Assembly: GCA_016787755.1 (NCBI GenBank)
Contig: JAEUUA010000023.1
Location: 236,613-300,612 of the forward strand
Source: Cyclobacteriaceae bacterium
GTDB lineage: Bacteria; Bacteroidota; Bacteroidia; Cytophagales; Cyclobacteriaceae
Direction of reading: 5' to 3'
DNA length: 64,000 bases
This document shows positions 16,967 to 25,313 of the stretch, piece after piece (position 1 is the first letter of the stretch; each line of letters opens with the position of its first letter). The notes beneath the pieces are model-generated. The model ran no database searches. It had not been told where the DNA came from and was given only the letters and a program-made list of their open reading frames with translations. The position numbers and the translations under genes were made by a program.

Positions 16967-19120
16967 ATGGAAAAGATCAGTTCTACTAACTCGACTTATT
17001 TCAAGTTGTTTGCATTAGGCTTTGCAGTTATTCTTCTGGCCATTATTGTCATTCAAATCATTCTTCAACAATCTATAAACCACACGGTCGATCCGGCTTT
17101 AATAAATAAGTCGGGCCGGCAGCGGATGATCAGCCAGCGCGTCTCTAAATTGTGTTTATACCTGGAGCACGGAATTAGTCCCACTGCAATTCCCAATTTC
17201 AACCCCGTTGATAGTTTAAGAAAGTATAGTAACCTGCTTCAATCGGTACATACAGAATTAATAAACAAAAATAAGGAAACCATAAAGAACAAGGAAATTG
17301 AAACACTCTTAGATACCTGCAGTCCCTTGGTACAAATAATATCGAGCGGTTCAAAAGAGTTGATTACACTGTCCAACTCATCAAAAAATGATTTAATTAT
17401 TTTGACGATTGCCGAAGCTGAGATGAAATTTTTACCAACCATGGAAAAAGTTACTAAAGCTTTCGAGCTCGAATCCATCAAGGAGTTGGATGATGTAAAA
17501 AGTCTAGAACGAAAACTAAGCATTGCCTTGGGTGTAATCATTATTGCTCTTTTTCTCATTCTCTACTTTCCAATACTTAAAAAAATAGAAGACCAAAATG
17601 AACTACTCATTGCAATCAATCAACGCGTGGAGCAAGCGCGAAGCGAACTTTTGGAGGAACGAATCCTTTTGCGCACCATCATCGATAACGTTCCCATTAA
17701 TATCTACGTCAAGGATAAGGAGTCGCGCAAGACATTAGCTAACAAAAGTGAGTGGATGTATGTTGGTGCTCAATGTGAGGATGAGGTACTAGGGAAATCA
17801 GATCATGACGTATACCCCTGGGCTTCTGCTGAGATATCTTTTTCTGAAGATCAAGAAGTCTTGAATGGCAGTAAAATTATTGGTAAAGAAACTTTCAGTT
17901 TCAAAAAAGATGGAACCGAAACCTGGTTTCTGACTTCCAAGGTTCCGTTACAAAAGAGTAGTGGTGAGATATTTGGGTTAGTGGGTGTAAGCATGGATAT
18001 CACGGATAGAAAGCTTATTTCTCTTGAGCTTCAAAAATCACTGGAAGAAGCGCGCGAATTATATGATCACGCCCCCTGTGGTTATCACTCTATTAGTAGT
18101 GATGGCACCATTCAGCGTATGAACCAAACTGAGTTGAACTGGCTTGGGTATACCCACGAAGAAGTGGTTGGTAAAATGAACGTGAATCAAATCCTGACGG
18201 AAAAAAGTAGGAAAGAGCGAATACTCACCATTGAGCAACTCCTCCTTTCGGGGAGTATGGAGGATATTGATGCTGAGTTTCTGAGAAAAGATGGATCCAT
18301 TATGAACGTTATCCTAAACACTCATGCTGAATTTAATGCCGAAGGCAAGATGATCGGTAATCGAAGCACAGTTTTTGATAGTACCGAAAGAAAAAAATTA
18401 GAAACAGAACTCAAGGAAGCAAACGAAAGACTCATTCAACTCAATGAGGAAAAAAATAGTTTTATGGCTATGGCCACACACGATTTAAAAAATCCCCTGA
18501 ATTCTATTTCGGGATTAATCAATCTGATCAGACATGATAAATCTATTTCAAGAGAGAACCAGAAATTAATTGGAATGATTAATTCCACTACCATGCGTAT
18601 GCGTGATTTAATTTCGCGTCTTTTAGATTACAGTAAAATAGAGCAGGGGAAAACGCAGGTAAATAATCGGCCTGTAAACTTAGCTGAACTAATACAAGCA
18701 AGACTTACCGCTTTTGAACCGGAGGCTATTAAAAAAGAAATTGAGTTAAAATTTCAAAGTGAAGGGGTAAGTAGTATTCATTCAGATCCGGATGTGTTAG
18801 CTCAAATTTTTGACAATCTGATTTCCAATGCAATCAAGTTTTCGAAAAGCAATACTCTGGTTGTAATTAACGTGTTTAAAGTGGGTAAGCATGTAATCAT
18901 AGAAGTCATAGATCAGGGGCAAGGCATTCCTCCTGATGAAGTTCCAAAATTATTTCTTCCGTTTACACGATTAAGTGTAAAACCTACAGCCCATGAATCC
19001 TCTTCCGGGCTTGGATTATCTATAGTTAAACAGTTAGTACAATTCTTAGGCGGTGCTATACGTGTTGAAAGCACGGTAGGTAAAGGAAGTACGTTTCGGG
19101 TTGCATTGAAGCATGAATAA
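16967..19120 (+). CDS. Membrane PilJ-type / double-PAS sensor histidine kinase
   Basis: Protein of 717 residues. Order: transmembrane helix (about 10-33), periplasmic PilJ/NarX-type sensor region with the INKSGRQRMISQRVSKL signature (about 40-180), second helix (about 185-207), two PAS domains (about 225-350 and 360-480), HisKA with phospho-acceptor H505 in ATHDLKNPLNS, and HATPase_c with N-box DNLISNAIKFS, G1-box DQGQGIPPDE and G2-box SSGLGLSIVKQL. The ATG at 16967 is chosen; a TTG at 16949 would add six residues. No receiver domain is present and no response-regulator gene lies nearby, so the partner is elsewhere. NarX/PilJ-like sensors suggest a small-molecule or surface cue, but the signal is unknown. 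Confidence 0.92.
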   Translation: MEKISSTNSTYFKLFALGFAVILLAIIVIQIILQQSINHTVDPALINKSGRQRMISQRVSKLCLYLEHGISPTAIPNFNPVDSLRKYSNLLQSVHTELINKNKETIKNKEIETLLDTCSPLVQIISSGSKELITLSNSSKNDLIILTIAEAEMKFLPTMEKVTKAFELESIKELDDVKSLERKLSIALGVIIIALFLILYFPILKKIEDQNELLIAINQRVEQARSELLEERILLRTIIDNVPINIYVKDKESRKTLANKSEWMYVGAQCEDEVLGKSDHDVYPWASAEISFSEDQEVLNGSKIIGKETFSFKKDGTETWFLTSKVPLQKSSGEIFGLVGVSMDITDRKLISLELQKSLEEARELYDHAPCGYHSISSDGTIQRMNQTELNWLGYTHEEVVGKMNVNQILTEKSRKERILTIEQLLLSGSMEDIDAEFLRKDGSIMNVILNTHAEFNAEGKMIGNRSTVFDSTERKKLETELKEANERLIQLNEEKNSFMAMATHDLKNPLNSISGLINLIRHDKSISRENQKLIGMINSTTMRMRDLISRLLDYSKIEQGKTQVNNRPVNLAELIQARLTAFEPEAIKKEIELKFQSEGVSSIHSDPDVLAQIFDNLISNAIKFSKSNTLVVINVFKVGKHVIIEVIDQGQGIPPDEVPKLFLPFTRLSVKPTAHESSSGLGLSIVKQLVQFLGGAIRVESTVGKGSTFRVALKHE

Positions 19121-19220
19121 AATTGAATCATTACTCTTCTCTACCCCGTGGAGCCAGCATGTTAATGACGTTCTTTCAATGTTAGAGCCGCTGACATCAA
19201 TGATGTTCAAAAAACAAAAG

Positions 19221-20120
19221 TTACCATCCGCCACTGCTTCCACCACCCCCAAAACTACCACCACCACCGGAAAAACTGCTGCCACCACTGCTGCCCGAAC
19301 CCCAGCTACTGCGGGAACCTGAAGAATAACTTCTCCCTCCTCCGCTACTTGTCATTTTCTTACTTACTCGCTGCCCCCACTTACTTCGCCCAACCAGAAT
19401 TTTCAATATTGGAAAGAGAATGATATAAGCCAGACCCGGTACATACCAGATATCCCATGGAATTACAATCAGTGGAAACAACGAATAGAAAGGAATCAGG
19501 AAGGCATACATTCCCCAGCCCCAACCGCCTTTAATAAGCAAGGCGAAAAATGCAAAGAGTCCAAGGAAAACATAAAGACCAAATCCAATAGCGATACGAG
19601 CTGTCATTGATAAATCTGAAATCTCATTTATATCGGTAGCGGAATATTCACCACCTATCGCTGCAGTTATTCCATTAACTGCAGCGGTTACTCCGCCATC
19701 AAAATCGGCTCTGCGAAAAGCAGGCGCCATTTCATTTCGAATGATTCTATTACACAATGCATCCGTGAGTACACCTTCCAATCCTTCTCCTACTTCGATC
19801 CGCATTTTATGATCGTCCACTGCAATCAGCAACAATACCCCATTGTCTTTATTTTTCTGCCCAAGTCTCCATGCCTCGGCCACGCGCAGCGAATACTCTT
19901 CAAGCACATCACCATCGAGTGTACTAATAATGAGGATAGCAATTTGATTGGAAGTTGAATCTTCGTAGTGAGCCAACTGCTTTTCCAGTTGATCTATTGT
20001 TTTTTGGGTGAGTACATGCGCTTCGTCATGCACCCGCATGTTCCACAATTCAGGAACTGCTTTTTGTGCGAAGGTTGTTATTGAAAAAAGAACGGCAACA
20101 AGTAAAAAATGAAAACGCAT
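19221..20120 (-). CDS. Exported TPM-domain protein with Gly/Ser-rich tail (YgcG-like)
   Basis: A 299-residue protein with signal peptide (MRFHFLLVAVLFSITTFAQ), a periplasmic TPM domain (about 25-160: HVLTQKTIDQLEKQL, NQIAILIISTLDGD, LGQKNKDNGVLLLIAVDDHKMRIEVG, LEGVLTDA), two or three transmembrane helices and a long C-terminal run of Ser and Gly ending GGGGSSGGW. TPM proteins bind divalent metal or have phosphatase activity in plants; bacterial YgcG-type ones are of uncertain role. ATG 20120 is chosen over 20141 to start at the signal peptide. It is the last of three TPM genes in tandem. Confidence 0.9.
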   Translation of the reverse strand: MRFHFLLVAVLFSITTFAQKAVPELWNMRVHDEAHVLTQKTIDQLEKQLAHYEDSTSNQIAILIISTLDGDVLEEYSLRVAEAWRLGQKNKDNGVLLLIAVDDHKMRIEVGEGLEGVLTDALCNRIIRNEMAPAFRRADFDGGVTAAVNGITAAIGGEYSATDINEISDLSMTARIAIGFGLYVFLGLFAFFALLIKGGWGWGMYAFLIPFYSLFPLIVIPWDIWYVPGLAYIILFPILKILVGRSKWGQRVSKKMTSSGGGRSYSSGSRSSWGSGSSGGSSFSGGGGSFGGGGSSGGW

Positions 20121-20199
20121 ATCGATATTAAAAAATCTCACAATCGGTTCTAAATTTTTGTATTCAAAAGTTCATTATCTAAGTGATGGAAAGTTTACG

Positions 20200-20934
20200 T
20201 CACCACGAATCACTAGAGCCACCGCCACCCGAAAAGCCACCACCACCAAAGTCGCCACCCCACGAGCCACCACCCCCGCTTGAGCCTCGGCCGCCTAGCA
20301 TACCCCCCAACATAGCAGCCGTCCAATAACCACCGCCTCCACCACCACCTTTGTTTCTGCGCGACATTATAATCAACATAATGATGATAAAAATGATGGA
20401 ACCTAATGGGGAGCGCTTGGATCTTTTTCGTGCCGGAGCCGGATCTTCATTGACATACGTGCCCGCTATAGTTTTAATGATGGCTCCCACACCCGCTTGA
20501 ATTCCCCCTTCGTAATTCCCTTCGCGAAAATACGGAGCTACTTCATTGCGGTTAATGCGACTCGACATCGCATCGGTTAACACCCCTTCCAATCCATATC
20601 CTACTTCGATACGCATTTGTCGTTCTTGCATCGCCACCAGAAAAAGCACCCCATTATCTTTTTTTGCTTGCCCTAACTTCCATTCTTTGAACACTTCCAC
20701 TGCATACCCATCAATATCTCCACCTTCTAACGATGGAATAATAAGCACAGCAATTTGGCTGGAGGTAGAATCGCGGTGTGCTTGCAACAAGGCTTCGAGT
20801 TGTGCTTTCGAGGAAGCGGATAAAATATTGGCATAGTCATGAACCCAAACTCCACCCTGAATAGGAATCTTAGGTTGGGCTACTGTTGCTATTGCCAGTG
20901 AGAAGCAAAAAATTAAAGTAAGAAAGAATTTCAT
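20200..20934 (-). CDS. Exported TPM-domain protein with Gly-rich tail
   Basis: The 244-residue product has a signal peptide (MKFFLTLIFCFSLAIATVAQ), a TPM domain (about 28-160: DYANILSASSKAQLEALLQ, SQIAVLIIPSLEGGD, LGQAKKDNGVLFLVAMQERQMRIEVGYGLEG), a single C-terminal helix (LGSIIFIIIMLIIM) and a Gly/Ser-rich tail ending GGGGSSDSW. It is a paralogue of the next TPM gene (about 80 bp apart, same strand). Both keep the LEGVLTDA motif. No LemA gene accompanies them, unlike the usual LemA-TPM arrangement. Confidence 0.9.
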   Translation of the reverse strand: MKFFLTLIFCFSLAIATVAQPKIPIQGGVWVHDYANILSASSKAQLEALLQAHRDSTSSQIAVLIIPSLEGGDIDGYAVEVFKEWKLGQAKKDNGVLFLVAMQERQMRIEVGYGLEGVLTDAMSSRINRNEVAPYFREGNYEGGIQAGVGAIIKTIAGTYVNEDPAPARKRSKRSPLGSIIFIIIMLIIMSRRNKGGGGGGGYWTAAMLGGMLGGRGSSGGGGSWGGDFGGGGFSGGGGSSDSW

Positions 20935-21014
20935 TCGCAGATTAGACTTTTATTTATTCCGGCAGTGATTAATAGTAAACATGGAGTCAAGCACAAATCT
21001 ACTTGACTTGGTCG

Positions 21015-21047
21015 CTCCTCTCCCCCGGAGAGGGGCCGGGATGAGGT
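21015..21047. repeat. Dispersed palindromic CTCTCC/GGAGAG repeat, copy 1
   Basis: The 33-bp element has a CTCTCC-CC-GGAGAG hairpin followed by GGGCCGGGATGAGGT. The same structure with GGCTGGGGGTGAGGT recurs at 36357-36391. It abuts the stop codon of the membrane TPM gene, whose TGA begins at the element edge. It resembles widely scattered REP-like intergenic elements. Confidence 0.75.
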
Positions 21048-21697
21048 CATTCCATTCGCAAATCATCCTTCAATTCATTCACGTCATCGGAGGAAATGAC
21101 AAACCCTTTTTCCAACAGGATTTCACCGCATCTCAAAATCGCTTTCTCAATGCCATCAGTAACTTTATCTTTCTTTACGTTCTCAATAATAGTGCGCACT
21201 ACTGCGTCCCATTCTTTTTGATCCACCTCTTTACTAATACCTTTATCGGCCATCACAATTACTTCATGTTCAAAAAATGAAATGAAGATCATAATGCCTG
21301 TACGCAAGCGTGTGTTAAAAACTTCTTCCTGTAAAAATGCGCTTTCGGCACGCTTACGCGTAGACTGATCCATGTAGGCCTGGCTCAACATCATTCGTTT
21401 TACAAAAGGAATGTAGTTTGCCTTTAGCGCACCAATTAATCCACCTAACATAACAAGCACAAAAATGAGCACCGGATCATACACTGCCAGGGATGGAACA
21501 TACCGATCAAAAAGAACGATCAAAAAGAACACAGCTGTAGCTCCTATTACTCCTGCACGGTAGTTGGCAATTGTATAGTGTCCGCTCTTTTCAACAAACA
21601 CAGGAACAATTTCACCGGATATTTTACTTTCCGCTTGCTTCACCGCAGCTTTAATGCGTTCAAGCTCTTCGGGTTTAAATCTCTTTTGTAATGACAT
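21047..21697 (-). CDS. TPM-domain membrane protein, first gene of the TPM cluster
   Basis: The 216-residue product starts MSLQKRFKPEELERIKAAVKQAESKISGEIVPVFVEKSGHY, a TPM_phosphatase-type N-terminus without signal peptide, followed by two membrane helices (AGVIGATAVFFLIVLFD and LIFVLVMLGGLIGAL) and a C-terminal TPM half (FNTRLRTGIMIFISFFEHEVIVMADKGI, then WDAVVRTIIENVKKDKV). ATG 21697 is preferred to 21736, which would add a leader with no homology-like features. It is 110 bp upstream of the two exported TPM genes and probably functions with them. Exact role is unknown. Confidence 0.85.
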   Translation of the reverse strand: MSLQKRFKPEELERIKAAVKQAESKISGEIVPVFVEKSGHYTIANYRAGVIGATAVFFLIVLFDRYVPSLAVYDPVLIFVLVMLGGLIGALKANYIPFVKRMMLSQAYMDQSTRKRAESAFLQEEVFNTRLRTGIMIFISFFEHEVIVMADKGISKEVDQKEWDAVVRTIIENVKKDKVTDGIEKAILRCGEILLEKGFVISSDDVNELKDDLRME

Positions 21698-21821
21698 ACG
21701 GATTTGATTTAGAGAGGTCAAAGATACAAGGAACAAGATGATTTTGCGGATTAATCAGAAATAGAATTACCATGCAGTGATTGCTTTTGACGTGATATTA
21801 ATGGTAAAGTTTTATATACAA

Positions 21822-22994
21822 TTAGATTTTATCTAATGCCTGACTTAAGTCCGCAAGAAGATCTTCTACATTTTCAATTCCAACAGAGTAACGGATCAGG
21901 CTTTCAGGAATACCCAATAGTCTCCGTTGTTCTTCGGTGAGTTCAACATGACTGGTAGTTTTTGGTGGACCGGCTAATGTACTCACCGAACCAAGGCTTG
22001 CGGCCAGATGAACTAGTTTGAGGCTGTGCAAAAATGTTTTTACGTTTTCGTAATTCCCCTTTAATGAAAAACTCATCATGCCTCCAAACCCTGACATCTG
22101 GCTTTTCGCAATTTCATGGCCAACATGTGTTTCCAAGCCGGGATAGAATACCTCATTAATCTTTGAATGTGCTTTCAGAAACCTGGCTATTTTAAGTGCC
22201 GAAGCATTTTGTCTTTCAATTCGCAATTCAAGAGTTTTCATTCCACGGGCAATCAGGTAAGCAGGATCTGCACCAAGGCTCGCTCCATTAATCTCTCTAA
22301 ATTGATAAACCTTTCGCACGAGTTCAGCATTGCCTGCTAACAATCCCCCCATCGCATCGGAATGGCCACATAAATATTTTGTGGCACTGTGTATGGTTAG
22401 GTCTGCTCCAAGGCTCAATGGATTTTGATTGATGGGAGTTGCAAACGTATTATCAACAACTACAATGGTTCCTTTCTTTTTTGCTGCAGCGGCTAGTCTT
22501 TTAATGTCAACTATCTTAAGGGTGGGATTAGTAGGCGTTTCCAAATATAACAGATCACATCCTTTGGCAATTTCTGCTTCCAGCTTTTCATGATCGGTTG
22601 TGTCACACAACATAACCTCTACCTTATTTGCAGGAAGGAAGTCAAGAAATATTCTGCTGGTTCCTCCATAGGTGTCTTTCAGTGACACAACTCTTTTACC
22701 AGGCGTTAAAAAAGTAAACAGCGTATTACTAATTGCGCCCATGCCAGTTGCAAAAGAAATTGCTGCTTCCGCTCCCTCCAACATTCGTATCTTCTCTTCC
22801 AACACTCGCACCGTGGGGTTTGTATTGCGACTATATATATGTCCTGATTTTTTACCTGTTGCTACGTTGTGCCAATCGTCAAGATCATCATACGCAAAAG
22901 TTACGGTATTAAAAATGGGTGGCGTAATTGCTCCTTCCGGAAATCGTTCAGTCTCTCCGCCCCAAACGGAGATTGTTCCTTTCTTTGAATTCAT
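21822..22994 (-). CDS. Trans-sulfuration PLP enzyme (cystathionine gamma-synthase family)
   Basis: Cys/Met metabolism PLP enzymes interconvert cystathionine, homocysteine, cysteine and methionine. The 390-residue product has the family signatures YSRNTNPTVRVLEEKI, LYLETPTNPTLKI, DNTFATPINQNPLSLGAD and the PLP lysine K206 in HSATKYLCGHSD, plus the SLGSVSTLAGPP and LIRYSVGIEN C-terminal motifs. Whether it is a synthase, a cystathionine lyase or a methionine gamma-lyase cannot be told from motifs alone; the short GHIYSRNTNPT entry and C-terminal region fit the gamma-synthase-like group. It is a single-gene unit here; no methionine-synthesis gene adjoins. Confidence 0.93.
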   Translation of the reverse strand: MNSKKGTISVWGGETERFPEGAITPPIFNTVTFAYDDLDDWHNVATGKKSGHIYSRNTNPTVRVLEEKIRMLEGAEAAISFATGMGAISNTLFTFLTPGKRVVSLKDTYGGTSRIFLDFLPANKVEVMLCDTTDHEKLEAEIAKGCDLLYLETPTNPTLKIVDIKRLAAAAKKKGTIVVVDNTFATPINQNPLSLGADLTIHSATKYLCGHSDAMGGLLAGNAELVRKVYQFREINGASLGADPAYLIARGMKTLELRIERQNASALKIARFLKAHSKINEVFYPGLETHVGHEIAKSQMSGFGGMMSFSLKGNYENVKTFLHSLKLVHLAASLGSVSTLAGPPKTTSHVELTEEQRRLLGIPESLIRYSVGIENVEDLLADLSQALDKI

Positions 22995-23122
22995 ACTCGT
23001 AGTTTAATGATTATCTCTAATAAGAGAATCCAAAAGATAGGCAGTTTACCGCGAAGCAGAAATTGCTTCGTCAAATAAATTAGATTATCAAAAGTCTCTT
23101 TCCATTTTGTTACTTTCGCAGC

Positions 23123-24601
23123 ATGGTTACAACCCTGCTCTCACATAGTTGGAAAAAGTTAAGTCGTTCAGTTTCATTTTCTAAAGAGCTTACCACCACT
23201 ATATTTCTTTCATTGTTTGGGTTGATGGTTCTTGGCTATGCATTAGCACTGGGTTTTGGCCTGAACAAAATCATTACGGATGGACTCAAACAAACGGATA
23301 GTTTTCAATTCCTTAACGGGTTGATGCTATACTATTTCGTGTTCGAATTCATGATGCGCTATTTCCTTCAAAACCTTCCTGTGCTCGATGTGCAACCCTA
23401 TCTTCATTTACCGCTTAAGCGCTCGCGTATTGTTCATTACCTACTTATAAAATCCTTAAGCCATGGAGCCAATCTACTTGTTTTTGTGCTTTTTGCGCCC
23501 TTTGCATTTACAGCAATCGCCAATCGTTTTGGCATCGCATCCAGCATAAGTTGGTTACTATCACTTGGGTTAATCAGTTTTTGTTTGCACTACCTGGTCT
23601 TACTATTTAAAAAAGGGCTTGATGATACTATCTGGGGTTTACTCACACTAGTGAGTATATTCTCTCTTTTGGGAGCATCCGATTATTATGGTTGGTTTAA
23701 ACTTTCCGATTTATCGTCTTCTCTATTTGCTCTTACAGTTCAGGGATATGTTTTAGTTGCGTTGATTGCCATCCTATTCCTTGGTATTTATTTTTTCAGT
23801 TTTCGGTTTTTTCTAAAAGGCATGTATCCTGAAGAAGTTTCCTTTGGCAAATCAAGTGCCGGTAAGAACCATGACTTAAGTTTTCTTCAAAATTTGGGAT
23901 CCCTTGGCGACTGGATCAACCTTGAGATTAAATTAATTATCCGAAACAAAAGACCTCGCACGATTTTATTTCTTAGTGCCTTCTTTCTGTTATATGGCTT
24001 GATCTTTTATAGGAATGATACATACAGTGAAAAAATGCCCGGCTTATTTTTATTCGTAGGAGTTTTTATTACCGGGATTTTTATGATCAATTATGGTCAG
24101 TTCTTATTTAGCTGGCAAAGTGGCCATTTTGATTTTACACTTACTCGTCCAATATCGTTACGTCAATTTATCGAATCCAAATATTGGCTATTAACCACGG
24201 TAACAGTTATCTGCTTTTTGTTGAGTGTGCCCTATGCTTATTTCGGTTGGAAAATACTTCTTATTCATGCTGCCATGACCTTGTTCAACCTGGGTATTAA
24301 CATTTTTGTTGTTATGAACTTTGCCATGTGGGAGCCAAAAAAGATAGATCTTAAGAAAGGGGCCACTTTCAACTACGAAGGGGTAGGAGCCGCGCAATGG
24401 TTAATGGCCATACCCCTGATATTAGGACCTTACCTGTTTTATTTGCCCTTTAGTCTGATGGGTTATCCAATCGCAGGAATCCTTGCTGTTGGAGTTGTGG
24501 GGTTAATGGCCATACTATTTAGAGCTTACTTAATAGACTTCACTGTGCGAAGGTTAGAAAAACGCAGGTATACAATTGCAGCAGGATTTAGAAAAGATTA
24601 G
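23123..24601 (+). CDS. DUF5687 ABC transporter membrane subunit
   Basis: A 492-residue polytopic membrane protein with about 10-12 hydrophobic helices. It carries the Bacteroidota-specific DUF5687 pattern: MRYFLQNLPVLDVQPYLHLPLKRSRIVHYLL near residue 73 and MINYGQFLFSWQSGHFDFTLTRPISLRQFIESKYWL near residue 315. The next gene, an ABC ATPase, begins 10 bp after its stop, so the two make an ABC-2-like exporter. Substrate is unknown. A TACTTTCG element 5 bp before the ATG resembles the -7 box but lacks a clear -33. Confidence 0.9.
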   Translation: MVTTLLSHSWKKLSRSVSFSKELTTTIFLSLFGLMVLGYALALGFGLNKIITDGLKQTDSFQFLNGLMLYYFVFEFMMRYFLQNLPVLDVQPYLHLPLKRSRIVHYLLIKSLSHGANLLVFVLFAPFAFTAIANRFGIASSISWLLSLGLISFCLHYLVLLFKKGLDDTIWGLLTLVSIFSLLGASDYYGWFKLSDLSSSLFALTVQGYVLVALIAILFLGIYFFSFRFFLKGMYPEEVSFGKSSAGKNHDLSFLQNLGSLGDWINLEIKLIIRNKRPRTILFLSAFFLLYGLIFYRNDTYSEKMPGLFLFVGVFITGIFMINYGQFLFSWQSGHFDFTLTRPISLRQFIESKYWLLTTVTVICFLLSVPYAYFGWKILLIHAAMTLFNLGINIFVVMNFAMWEPKKIDLKKGATFNYEGVGAAQWLMAIPLILGPYLFYLPFSLMGYPIAGILAVGVVGLMAILFRAYLIDFTVRRLEKRRYTIAAGFRKD

Positions 24602-24611
24602 ACAACGCCTT

Positions 24612-25304
24612 ATGATTACAATTCAATCTCTTAAAAAAAACTATAAAGAAACATCGGTTGTTGACGTGTCTGAACTTTTTATTGGTCAAAACGAAAGTTT
24701 TGGTTTAGTGGGAAATAACGGTGCCGGAAAAACAACCTTGTTTCGATTGATTCTCGATTTAATCCGATGCACGGAAGGACAGGTGCTTATCAACGGAAAG
24801 AATGTTCAGGGAAATGATGAATGGAAAGGATACGTAGGTTCCTACCTAGATGAAAATTTTCTAATCCCCTATCTAACCCCGGAAGAGTATTTCAAATTTG
24901 TTGGTAAACTTCACAACTATTCAGATGAGGATTTGAAAAACTTTTATCAAAAGTTTGAAGAATTATTTCATGATGAAATTCTCGGTAAGAATAAATACAT
25001 AGGCGACCTATCAAAAGGAAATTTAAAAAAGGTAGGAATTGCAGCCGCCTTTATAGGCAATCCACAAGTGGTCATTCTCGATGAACCGTTCGAAAATCTG
25101 GATCCGACTTCGCAAATCCGTTTAAAACAATTGCTCAAACGTGAACGAAAGGCACGATCAATCACCTATTTAATCTCCAGCCATGATTTAAATCACGTAA
25201 CTGAAATTTGCGAACGCATCGTGATTTTAGAAAAAGGGAAAGTAATTAAAGATTTGAAGGGCGATAATCTGTTGGCTGAATTGGAAGATTATTTCAAAGC
25301 CTAA
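24612..25304 (+). CDS. ABC transporter ATP-binding protein, partner of the DUF5687 permease
   Basis: The 230-residue ATPase shows Walker A GNNGAGKTTLF, a Q-loop region (GSYLDENFLIPYLTPEEYF), the signature motif as LSKGNLKKVGIAAAF (LSGGQ replaced by LSKGN, common in this exporter subfamily), Walker B VVILDEPFENLD and an H-loop in LISSHDLNHV. ATG 24612 is chosen; a TTG at 24576 would overlap the upstream gene and add 12 residues without homology. It supplies energy to the DUF5687 permease. Confidence 0.94.
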   Translation: MITIQSLKKNYKETSVVDVSELFIGQNESFGLVGNNGAGKTTLFRLILDLIRCTEGQVLINGKNVQGNDEWKGYVGSYLDENFLIPYLTPEEYFKFVGKLHNYSDEDLKNFYQKFEELFHDEILGKNKYIGDLSKGNLKKVGIAAAFIGNPQVVILDEPFENLDPTSQIRLKQLLKRERKARSITYLISSHDLNHVTEICERIVILEKGKVIKDLKGDNLLAELEDYFKA

Positions 25305-25313
25305 AAAAATCCT

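Noticed and set aside
19113..19322. Open frame rich in Thr and Ala on the plus strand
   Set aside because: It is antisense to the Ser/Gly-rich tail of the TPM gene; its composition is a mirror of the GGN/AGN codons there.
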